From positions 822,625-886,624 of the forward strand of contig JALMQS010000082.1 in assembly GCA_024734495.1 (NCBI GenBank): a stretch of 64,000 bases of DNA, given 5' to 3'. Of this stretch, positions 11,201 through 24,100 are shown piece after piece. The notes under the pieces are model-generated. The model made no database searches. It was not told the origin of the DNA and worked only from the letters and a program-made list of their open reading frames with translations. Numbering within the stretch: position 1 is the first letter of the stretch; each line of letters opens with the position of its first letter. Both the position numbers and the translations under genes were made by a program. The DNA is from Forficula auricularia. Lineage: Eukaryota > Arthropoda > Insecta > Dermaptera > Forficulidae.

Positions 11201-14200
11201 AAATTTTGAAAATGCTAATAAAAATTAGTTTTTTTTTCTTTTTTTTTTGCATGAAATTTCTTCATTAAACAGTCAAAATCGGCCCTAAACAGATTTTTTA
11301 ATTTTTTCATATTTCATAGTTATTCATTTAAATATTTAATACCTATTTCATGAGCAAACAAACAAAAATAATTTAAAATTTCGAAGTATTATTACAAAGA
11401 GAATTAAATTTTTATTAAAAAACTAAAAAGGAAAATCAGGGGAAATGATAGGAGATATAGCATTTCTAATTTAAGATTTGGATTCAGCGGGGTCGAATTA
11501 TAAATAATCACCTATTTTTGTTCAAAGGAACAAAAAAAATTGAATTTGTTCATCAGTGTAATTACATGTGAAAATCTATTAAAGTAAAATCTAGCGATTT
11601 CACCCTTCTGATTCCTACCTATTGGCAGGAAGTTATCGGTGAAACAAAATAATATATTCTCCCGTAAGAATAATAAATTTATTAGCGCGTCTGATTTTCG
11701 CTAACAGAACATCAAATATTACGAAAAATATGTTCTATTTATTAATGAGAAAAAGTTTTCTTACCTTTGTAACGCTCAATTCCATACAAAAGGCAAATTT
11801 CGGTACAAGTCGGTTTGACCGACATTTGGCTGAAAACAAAATTTTATTATTTTACATACATTATTAAATAAATATATATACTTGGTGACACGTCATATCG
11901 TGTATTGCCAATATATTTCAATATTCCTGAAATATAACAATAATATTATAATGATATTATTGTAATAATGCGGGAATACTACTCTGCAATATTCCGGCAC
12001 TATTATATATTAACTAACATATTATTATTAAAATAATATTATTGTAATATTGAAGGAATACCTGGGCATTATATACTACTGTGGGCATAAAATAGTCGAA
12101 TCGACGATTAACATTCAGAGACCTTACTGACATCGTTGGAATATCGGAAGGATCAGTGAAAACCATTTTAAAAGATCATTTGGGTCTAAGAAAAGTAAAA
12201 GCACGATTGATTCCAAAATCACTCAATTTTCTTGAAAAACAGCGTCGCGTTGACGTCTGTGAAACAATGCTTTCCGGCTACCAGGATTTCATGAAGCGTA
12301 TTATAACTGGCGATGAGTCTTGTATTTATGCTTACGACCCAGAAACAGACGATCAAGCGGCCGAATATCGTGCCAAAGGTGAGCCGAAGCCGAAAAAACC
12401 TCATCAAAGCAAGTCAAAAATCAAGGTCCTGTTGACAGTTTTCTTCGATTATCGAGGTGTGGTGCACTCCGAATTCCTTCCGACTGGCCAAACTGTCAAC
12501 AAGGAATACTATTTTAGTGTTATGCGTCGTTTGCGCGAAGCTATTCGTAAAAAGAGGCCGGAATTATGGGCCGACAACTCTTGGTTTTTGCACTACGATA
12601 ATGCACCTTCGCATACTGCATTGATTATTCGTGAGTTTTTCGCCAAAAATTCAATCAATATCGTTCCACAACCACCGTATTCGCCTGATTTAGCTCCTTG
12701 TGACTTCTGGCTGTTCACAAACTCAAACAACCGCTCCGGGGAAACCGTAGTGAGTCAATTGAAGATATTAAACGCGAATCGCTAAGCGCATTGAAGGCTA
12801 TTCCGGAAATTGGCTTTAACAACTGTTTCGAGGATTGGAAAAAACGTTGGCGCAAGTGTATTGAGGCCGGGGGGATTACTTTGAGAGGGACGAAATAGAT
12901 TTGGAAGAATAAATAAAGAAGAGGCCAGGTACTACATAATAATCTACTAAAATCTTTGATAATTGTCCTTTTTCAAATATTTCTAAAAAAACATTTATTG
13001 TTTTGAAAAAAGTATATTGGTTCTCGAAATGAAATAAAATTGTTGCATAGTTTCAAGGGGCAATTAAAAAAAAAAAAAAAAAAAAAATGATTTTCCGAAA
13101 AGGGTACTGATAGAAGGTTTGAAGTCCTTGCCTGGTATCTCTTCCAGTTCAAGCATGTCAAAGACAAGTCCAGACTAGTTTTATTCGAATCAAACATGAA
13201 ATATCCTTACAAGTTATTTGTATTATACTATATTAGATATTACTTGTACTATATTTCAAATCTGCCTTATACATTCTAAGAACTCTAACGGTAAGACAGA
13301 CAGGAGCTTAATAAGGTCTATGTTTGTAAATAAAGCCCTAGGGGGTCGCAAGCCTCAGTGAGAATGAAAAAATTTAGACGTTTACTTTTTATTTGGGCCA
13401 TTGACGAAAACGTCAACTCACTCAAGTAAGAAGTGGCTAATGGAATTAAACACTTCAAAACTTCTGTGGTTAATTCTGGGTATTCTGATTTTCTTTTTAA
13501 CCAAAAGGTATCCAAATTGACAGACTTGAATTCTAAGTGCCACATTCCATCGGCAGATAATTTCAGCAGATTTTCTTTTAGGTTGGTTCCCATACTTGCC
13601 TCAACTATAGCTGAATTTAAAAACGGATTTATGATCCACCTATGCACAGTGTTCTCTGATAGTTCTTGCACCGAGAAATAATGACACAATTCTTTTTTCA
13701 AATTCTGCAAGACAATTTCTATACCAGGTATATATGCTTTGATGTTTATCTCAGACCCCACTTCTCCAATAAAAGACTGAATCGACGAAAACGAACCGAA
13801 CAAAAATATTTATGTCTGTTATAAGTTACAAGTAATTAATTGTGTATTTAGCCGATAACTAATAATTATAAAAAATAATAAAAATGTTGTACGGATTTGA
13901 TATTTGTAACATAATAAAATACAGGTTACAAACTGCGGGGTGGGGGGAGGGGGGGTCGCGAATTTTTTTTCATTCTAAGGGGGTCGCGTCATGAAAATGG
14001 TTGAAAAACACTGCTCTACATCCTAGAAACTCAGGGATTATATTATTTTCTCTTTAATATAATTCTTAAAAATATATTTTTAACCGACTTCAAAAAAGGA
14101 GAAGGTTCTCATTCGACTGAATTTTTTTTTTTGTGTCTATGTTACCTGATATCTTCGCCAATTGTGAACCGATTTTGATTATTTTTTCGCATTGTGTTCA

Positions 14201-17200
14201 GTATAGTTTCCGATTGGTCCCGTATTTTTTCATTGGTATTGGACCTTTTTTGTTATGTTTGTTCAGGCATAACTTCTTTGTTTATGAACCGATTTTAATG
14301 ATTCTTTCTGCGTTTGGATCAGTATAGCTCCAAGATAGTCATAATACTTAACTATTTATTTATTTATTTTATGTATGTTCAGCGAGAACTTTTTGCCACG
14401 TTGACCGATTTCGATGATTCTTTTTTATTGGAAAGGGGTTACCTTAGGTGTGGTCCCATATTAATTTGGTCAAGTTCTGATGACATGATCAATGACGAAA
14501 TAACGTAAATCTCCAATTCTTATGAGCAAATATTCGAAATTAGTATAAAAAAAATCTTAAAAACATTAATTTAAAACCCGCAAACGTTTCTAGAGAATTA
14601 TTATATTTATGAATTGAATTTTATTATCATTTTCTGATTCACTCGCCCGACTCTTTCTCTTACGAGATGCATGCAAGTTATTATCTTAAGTCACTATTAA
14701 TAACATCACTAAAAATAGAAAAATAAAAATAATTTTTATAAAAAAAATAAAACCGACTTTAAAAAAATTAAATGCAACAAATAAAATAATAATAATTCAA
14801 AAATAAAATAAAATTCACTAAAAGGTATAAAATAATTATCTAATTTAGTTACAAATAAACGACGAAATATTAACATGAAATTACTTTTTGAAGTCGGTGG
14901 CAAACAAACTATATAAGCGAGGGTACCCGTCAAACGTACTAAGATCCGTCGAGTTCGATTCATAAAATGTATATTTTTGGCACCGACTTCAAAAAGTGAT
15001 TTCATGTTAATATTTCGTCTTTTAGTTGTAACTAAATTAGATAATTATTTTATATCTTTTAGTGTATTTTATTTGAGTTCTTATTATTTTATTTGTTGCA
15101 TTTAATTTTTTTGAAGTCGGTTTTATTTTTTTTATAATTGAAGATCAACAAGGGCGTAAAAAAATCTCTTGGATTTATTATTTTCTTACCAGGTGGTGCT
15201 TCTTCTGAATCTGTAAGCTCTGGATCTAATAATTCCTTCTTACATGTCTCAAAAGTATCATCGAATGCTTTTTTCAAGCATTCCTTGTCAGTCTTTTCAA
15301 GCAAATCACTTTTCACTTTTTCAAGATCGACTTCTTTTTTAGCATTAAACTTGAAAGAAAATAAATATAAATTAATATAGTAACATTACAAATTAATAAC
15401 ATAATCAAATTTTTGCTGAGCCGATATGGGGTAAATCAGCGGCTGTTCATATATTATGTCACACGAATTTCAAGATTTTTATTTATTTGAAACAAAAAAT
15501 TAATTGTTTTTGCTAAAAATTGCTTGATTACAATTTTTTGACTAGATTTATTTTACCAACATTTTCAGGTTGGAATAATAATAGCTAGTAATTAGTTTTT
15601 GAGCTAGCTCGTCCACAAAATTTGGTAACGCACAGACTAACAGAATACCAGACATTTTGACAAAACAGTTAATTCTCGAAAAATATATTTTTTCGATGTT
15701 CACTTATTAGAGCTTTTTTTGAAGACCGAAAAGCCATGGTTTCGCTCAATTTTTTTAATCAAAATAGTTTCAGCTATTTTTGAGATATTCCAAAAAAAAA
15801 GAGGCAAAAAAACCAAAACAAAAAGCCCTAATAAGTGAACATCGAAAAAATTATATTTTTCAGATAATAATTGTTTTGTCAAAATGTCTGGTATTCTGTT
15901 AGTCTGTCTGGTTGTTATTCTGTCAGTGGGTTACCAAATTTTTGTGGACGAGCTAGCTCAAAAACTGGTGTGCATATCAAAACCAAATTTAACACGTAGT
16001 TTTGGTGCATTGAAATTAAGAGCTGATTAGATTTTGGCGCATATCGTCCCAAACTTATGGGTGGAGGGGGGTTAAAAATTAAAAATCTAGGCCATTTGAG
16101 CAAACTCAACCAAATTTTGTATACATAATCCGTAGGTCTACAGAAGTCTAAAAATGCAAAAACTAACCTCTAAAAATGAGGGGGGGGGGTCAAAAAATGA
16201 AAATATAGCTTCTTGTACCAAACTAAACCAAATTTTGTATACATAATCCGTGGGCCCCCATAAGTCTAAATATATAAAATATAACCGCCCAAAATGGGGA
16301 GTGGGGGGGGGGGGGGGTGTAGGGTCAAAAAATAAAAATATAGGCCCTTGTAGCAAACTCAACCAAATTTTGTATACATAATCCGTGGGCCCCCTAGTCT
16401 AAAAATGCGAAATCTAACCACCCAAAATAGGGGGGGGGGGTAAAAAGTGAAAATATACGTCTATGAATCAAATTCAACCAAATTTTGTATACATAATCAG
16501 TTGGCCCCAGAAAACTAAAAATGCGAAATCTAACGGCCCAAAATGGGGTGGGGGGTGAACTTCTAGGCTCTTGTACCAAACTCAACCAAATGTTGTATAG
16601 ATAATCTGTGGGCCCTCACTAATCTAAAATTTTTATTTATTTATTTATATTTAAATGTATTTTTCATACATATACCAATTACAATATTTACAAATCTTAA
16701 TACTAAAGTTATAATATTTCTCAATAGAAATGTTCAACTGTCCCTCTTAAGATATATTCTCACTTGGTTCTTAAATTGAATCAGACTTGATGCATTTATC
16801 ACTTCAGCTGGTAAAGAATTAAATTCCTCAAGTCCTCTAAAATTTAATGAATTTCTTGTGCCCTCTGTCGCGATCGCAAATTCGCGATATAAATTTTGTT
16901 TGAAATCTTGAAAGGAAATTTTTTTGATGACACTGATGTCTGAACCAGATGTATGAAGGGCAATTGACATCCGGCCCATTCGCACCCCCAATTGCTGTTA
17001 ACACCTTCCCCACATATCCCTTTCCGCTTGGATCCTTCCTTAAAATTATATGACAAGAGGAAATCCTTCATAAATTAAATAATACGATGTCAAGAAATAT
17101 GTCAATTGAATTTATGAGATTCTTCTGAATTTTGTCAGGAAAAACCGTGAGAATATTTCTAAAAATAGGCTTTTCAATATTTAAAAAAAGATACGCCTTC

Positions 17201-18137
17201 TAATTAGGAAATTAGCCAATAAGAGGTCTTTTGGAAAATTTACAGACATTTGAAGATTGTCAGAGAGAGTTCAGTAGAGATGAGACACATCAGTCAGACA
17301 GTTGAGTAGAGATGAGTCAGTGAGTGAGAAGTGAGGAGTAGAGCAGAGATGTACAACCCCCTATATATAAATAAAAACCATGATATAAAGAAAGGAAATG
17401 AGTGCTTTTTCAACCCTTGCCTAGACATAGAGACTTTTTCATCCACAGGACACACATCCTTCGGCAACGGCGTGCGAGACAGCGATTACCACGGATTCCG
17501 AAGGCTTCAAACGTTACCCTGAGAGAGTCATTATAATCCCCCAGGAATATAATAGGCCCGCTCTAAATAAAATAAATAATTTGTTCGCAGCAGCACCACA
17601 GGCTCGCAACACCTTTTTCCTCGCCCTCTCAATAAATATATCGTCTCTAATTCGCGTCTCATGGTCATGGATCTCGTTGACTAATGTGAAATTCAGATAG
17701 ATTCAAAAATTAACCCCTGCCACCTACATGATTATAAATAATTTTATTAAATATTAACTATAAGTGAGGGGCCAGGTTGTATGGTAAATTCAAGTGGATG
17801 GCCACATCAGAACATGCCAGTTTATTTGTAGTTAGATTGTATCGATGCTTGGAGGACCTAGCCACCGAGGACTTGGGACTCTAAGCAGGCCAAGGAATAA
17901 AGATTTATTTATTTATTTATTATTAAAAAACACTTTTTTTAATAAACTTACCCATCCTTTTTCTTCGAAACCTTTTTCAACTGTACAGGTTTCCTAAATA
18001 AAATAATAATGAAATTATCTTATTAGTTTTATTTAATGTGAAATATATATTCATTTTTAATCTCATATTCGAAATACTTACATCTGAAAAGTAAAAATAA
18101 AAATATACATTAATAAACTAAATATATAATATATTAA

Positions 18138-18176
<39 letters not shown>

Positions 18177-21100
18177 TGTTGTGTTTGGACCTCTTAGGAT
18201 CTCGCAAAGCTTGATGTTTCTTTCTGGTTGGACCTTCCACGCCTCTCCCTTCCATCTTTTTTCCGGAACGTGTTATCTGAGTTCCATGTTCAGGTAATGT
18301 AATTTTCCTGGCCGTATGAGTGTGTTGATGTTAAAGGTGCCCAGGTATGTATGGATTTTTGGCGTTATTCTTCCATTGTTTCTTCCTTGATTTCGTGATG
18401 GTCCGGGTCTCCCAGAATCTGAATGCCCGGTTGCCACTCGAGGGCGGGTGGATTGGTTAGCACCTGGTATAATCTTGTTTTGCCTCTCACAATTCATGTC
18501 CTGCGTATGCGCGAGGTTTTTTAGAACCAGAGATTGTCAGTTTCTGGAGCCGAGGGTCCGGTCGGATTAGAAAAAGTTGGTGATTTAACCGATTGCGCTA
18601 CCGACCCCTCAATTATTTATTATTATTATAGATATGTCGATTTAAGTGTTTTAATTTGAAATTTTATATACATAACTTATTTCTACTTTCACATATATAT
18701 TCTCCATATCATGTAATGATAAAGGATATAATGTGAAGTATTGAGATCGCCTGCCAAGGTCCTGACTCCTTGAGATCTATTATCTCAGAGATGAAAAAGT
18801 TAATTTCATTTTATAACTTCTTCTTGGAAGGAATCGATGCCCTTAATAGTTGGAAACCGGATTTAGGACTTAAAACCGAATATTGTGGTCTCAGAGGCAA
18901 AAAAGTGATCAAAAATCGATTGGTCAGTGCCCAAGTACGTATGCATTTATGTACGTATTTAAATAAACATAAAACCGGATATTGTAGTCCAGCAGAGGCC
19001 GAAAAGTGGCCAGCATATCTATTGTATGCTGTAAACAAAAGCACCTATCGAATATCGAAACATTAATTCACTCTCATTTCACATTCTCACTAATTTGAAA
19101 TCATCGCTAACTCTTCCTTTATTTCAACTGGATTAAAATTTATACAAGACTAATAACTCATGATACTTGATAAGTACATCAATTTAAAAAAAATCGTTAA
19201 TGCCGCTTTTTGAGAAAATAAAAAAAGCGAAAAATCCATCATGTAACAGGTCATTCAATAAGTCCGTAGGATAAGTAAGAAAAAAACAAAATTTTGACAA
19301 TTCAACATAGTTGCCTTCGAGGGCGATACAACGATTATAGCGATTTTCCAAATTTTCGATACCACTTTTATAGTACTATTTCTCTTTCTCGTCAAAATAG
19401 GCCTCAGTTTCAGCCATTACTTCATCATTGGACTTTTGTATTCTGGTGTGTAATAGTGAAGCCATGTCTCATCCATTGTCACATATCGACGATAGAATTC
19501 CATTTTATTGCGGTTTAACAGCGCCAAACACTCCTCTGAAGCATCGATTCGTTGTTGTTTTTTGGTCGACTGTGAGCTCACGTGGCACCCACTTTGCACA
19601 GAGCTTTCGCATACCCAAATGTTCGTGTAAAATGGTAAAAACACTACCATCTGATATCTTTACAATGTCAGCTAGCTCGTGCGCCTTCAATTTGCGATCG
19701 TTCATAACCAATTTGTGGATTTTTTTACGTTATCTGGAATAGCAGCCTCATTTGGGCGTCCACTGCCCTCTGCATCATTTGTGCTGTTACGACCACGTTT
19801 AAATTCAGCAATCCACTTCTCTACCATTTGTCTCGATGGAGCAGAGTTCGGATAATGTTTATCAAGCCATTGTTTGGTTTCCACTGTATTTTTTTTTCAT
19901 CAAAAAGCAATGCTTTATTAAAAATGAAATTCACTTTTTTTCAATAACAAAAGTTGCTTCACACAAAATGCTATAACTCACGAATCAATAGTCAGATTCC
20001 TTTCAAATTTATACACGTATCGTTTGAAGGTTAGTAATAAATAAAAATCATATGGAAAAAATTCTAGTAACGCCATCTATGTGTTATTCTACGGACTTAT
20101 TGAATGACCTAATAATTGTCCACTTTCAGTGTTCCGATTTCAATGACTGATTTAATGCGCCACGCAGAGGGGCAGCCCTTTACAAAAGAGAAAACAAATT
20201 TTCACAAATGATCATGAAACACCTCATTAGCCATCCAAAAAAAGCGCCAGATGTTGTGGCTAATAATTAGAATAATGCATATATGGGCGCCGGTAGATTT
20301 GATATCGCCAGAACAGCGGCCAGAGTGTTAGGAGCACCAACAGTGCCCCACAACTGTGCAATGCAATTAACACATTAAAAGATAAAAAAAATACAATAGT
20401 GTTACACAAAAAACAAAAATTAACATTAAATGCTAAAAAATATATAAACTCGTTTAAAATGAGCTGGCCACCGCAGAAAGGTAATTTGTCGGGGAAGGCC
20501 AGCCCAGCACTGCACATTAAATTTAAAATGATTATTCTTATTAACTAGGGCCGGGCCCCGTCCGGAAAGTCCGCCTCATATAGCTTGAGAAGTTAAAAAG
20601 GGAACCTAGCATCGCCCTGAGTGTTATTTTGTTTAATGTAGTTTTGGGGGAGACCAAAAGCTTGCTGTACTCCTTCTAGTCTATATCGAGCTTAAATTTC
20701 GAATTCCGTAGATCTGAGACTTATGGTTGCGAAACGCAGGGGGTACATACATACGTACATACGTACGCACTGACCAATGGATTTTTGGCCTCTTTTTGGC
20801 TTTTGGGAACTATAATATCAGATTTTATTTCCTAAATTCGGTTTCTAACTATTAAAAGCATCAATTTCTTCTACCTACAAGTTACAAAACGAAATTAACT
20901 TTTTTCATCTCTGAGATAGAAGCTCTCAAAGTGTCAGGACTCAGGCACGCGATTGCAATACTTCACATTATATTCTATAGAATATAAATGTGAAATTAAA
21001 AAGTCATGATTGAAAATGATTTGTCTTTACGTTTCATAAAAACCCTGACTCCACGTAACTGGGGACAATTTTTCTCAAAACTTTTCATACTTTACTGAAC

Positions 21101-24100
21101 CTATTTCTAATTGTTTTTGTGAAGAGTTCTTTTTATTATTAATTACTAGCTGCAAGGCCCGCCTTCGGCGGCCCTCTTGCTAGCCAGGGAGCACGCCCCC
21201 TGGACCCCTAGCCCTCGAACCCCAACCTCACTCCCATCCACCACACACCCCGAAACCCACCCAGCACCCCCAACCCCCGTACCATGCCCCCCACTCCCGC
21301 CCCCACACCACCACTCCAACACTCCATTCCGCACCCTAACCCACTAACCCCACCCCTAGCCCACCCCCAAAACCCCTCCAGCACCCGCACCATAGCCCTC
21401 TAGAGGCCCAGAGATTATGTATACAAAATTTGGTTGAGTTTGCTCCAAGGGCAAGAATTTACATTTTTTCACCCTCCCCCCTTTTGGGTGTTTTTTGGGG
21501 GAAATTTTTTCAAACAAAAGTTGTCAGAAATCACATCCCCTTCAGCTTTGTTTTTCATAAAATTTTCCGTAGGGTTAATAGTTTAGGAGTTATTTGATCA
21601 TTTTCATTCATGCGCCCCCAAATCCCCTTCTGGGGTCAAAATATCAAAACGTTATATGGCTAAAAACGTAAGTTAGAAGACATCTGATGTAAATATGAAA
21701 TTTCATAATAATCCCTTCAGCCGTTTTGACGTTAATCGTGAGCAACTTTTCGGAAACGACGGAAACATACAGACAGACAGACATACAGACAGGAATTTTG
21801 TTGAGGGTGTTTTTGTTCATAACTTTGCTTGAAACGTGTGCAACCAAAATTTGACGTGATTTGGAGCAATGTACAGACAAAACCTTAATTTTATATATAT
21901 ATAGATTATAGATAACTATACCTACATGTGTATATCGAAAAAATATAATAGTTTTGCTTACCTGCCAATAGAATTTCGGTAATATTTCCAAATTTCGGTA
22001 CCCTTGGACAGCACTAAAATGAAAGAGAATATTAACAAAAAATCCTTATCATCAATTTATTTTAAGAATTTAAAGTCTTAAAAAACATGTTTTATTATAC
22101 TATATCTTATCATACGAGCGTCATTTCTCATTTCTCAAAGGCTGTTGTAATTTAAAGCCTTTGTAAACGGATATTTATGGTATTACTATTTTTTCTTTTA
22201 ATTTGAAGGCCAACAGTAATTGTTATAAAGATGTTGGAAATATACCTTAAAATTGTCAATTTCCGACCTTTATTAAATAAATAAAATGTTTATAATTTTT
22301 CTCATTAATATATCAATTATTCTTTGATATATTAACGAGAATTGTTTTGACCGCGCTTTTTTGAAAAAGATATATATCGTGAGACTACTGCGGATGAAGC
22401 TATTGGAGTCTGCGGTGTCTTAAGTCTGGACCAAGAGAGAAAAAGATGTGATCCATTTAGCTACAATCCAACGTCTTTTTGCCTATAGCCTGCATGACAC
22501 TTGGACGGATCACCACAAATGAATTTGAAATCTCAGATGTTATATATATATATTTTTCAAAAAAGCGCGGTCAAAACAATTCTCGTTAATATATCAATTA
22601 TTCTTTGATATATTAATGAGAAAAATTATAAAAAATTTATTTAACATCATTATTTCAAGTTAGAAATATATAAGTTCAGATATTATTTTCACTCAATATT
22701 TGACAAAAATCACCTACATTTGATTCGCGATTGAATCAAATGTAGGAAACATACGATTAAATAAATCAAAGTCATGAGATGTATTCTAGTATACTCAGGC
22801 CCGGCGCAAGCCGCTTCAGCGTCCGAGTGCAAAACTGTAACAATGTCGGGCTGCCTATTTTTAATTTTCAAAAAAAACATTAAATTCTCAAATAAAATTT
22901 TTTGCAGTGTTATAAGCTTTATATTCTGAAATTTGCAGAGTGGGATTTCAAGAGAGTAGATATGACAAAAAATTTAAGTTTATTTAAAAAAATCTCTTCC
23001 AGAACTTAAGTGACTTGATTTAAATTTTTCATTAAATTGAAGGGTTGGTTTTGTCACAAATATAATAAAACAATAATTTTAATAACTATTAGAATTATTT
23101 AATTGATAACTATACAGTTTCGGTCACCACTGGTCGACCATCCTCAGTAGTTCTAAAAATTGAAATGAAAACACTTATTTACATTTTTTCTTTTTATAGA
23201 GAATTATATAACACAAAATTTTTTTTTTTATAATAATTTGAAATCATACATACATCTCGTTCAAGAACCGGAATTTGTCATTTCACATGAAACATTCATT
23301 CTTAAATCTTCAATATAGATACATCACATAATTCATTACAATCACATATATATATATATATTTAAGTTTGAAAACTGCGCGTCAAACTCAAGCCAGCCAG
23401 CCAGCCAACCAGTCCCAATGACTTGACATCAATCTCAGCTGACGTGTAACTTAATAAATCAAAAATTATAATTATTAATAAGAAATAATAAAGGACCTGA
23501 AAAAATCGATTCTAAATTCAATTTCAGGTATTGTTCAAATATTTGATCTGTATTTAATTTGTATATAATTTGTATATAATTTGTAATATATTAATGTACA
23601 TTGTATCATAACCTATTAAAACTAAATTCAATTTCAGAATTCGATTTTCATTTACCTAAGAAGAAACTTACAAATCGATTTTTCTCCTACCACCAAAAGA
23701 TGCCGACTAAAGTAAGGATACATCTAAAAAAAGAAGAGATTGAAGGTTCCTTGGTGAATTCGATCAAAAGCATAAAATTAATATCGGATAATCTAGTCTA
23801 TGCATTTCCTGAAGAACATCAAGGTGAGAAATCACACAAAGAACTAAGCCAAATTACTTTAATCAAGTCAGCGTTTAAAAGCATGTCCAAAGAGGGACAT
23901 TTCAGAAATGTTAATATAACTTTATCAGATGAGATTAAGAAACTATATATAGATGAAGACAATAATTTTATATTTAAAGATTTTTTTGGAAGAATCAACT
24001 GAAGGAAGTCTAGATTCTTCAATAAGATCCAGAATCGATGAGGATAAAACTGATACTCTCAATAACCTGGACTTAGAAATTAAAAGAAAAGAAAACATAT

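Noticed and set aside
11765..11829. Alternative frame of exon 6 reading PTCTEICLLYGIERYK, with a C-x3-C like the OBP core
   Set aside because: It does not fit the phases of exons 5 and 7, which join cleanly in the frame used; the resemblance is probably chance.
18082..18083. A 2-nt exon (AT) between acttttcag and gtaagt
   Set aside because: It fits the phases of the alternative exon 3 frame, but a 2-nt exon is too unusual to call without a transcript.
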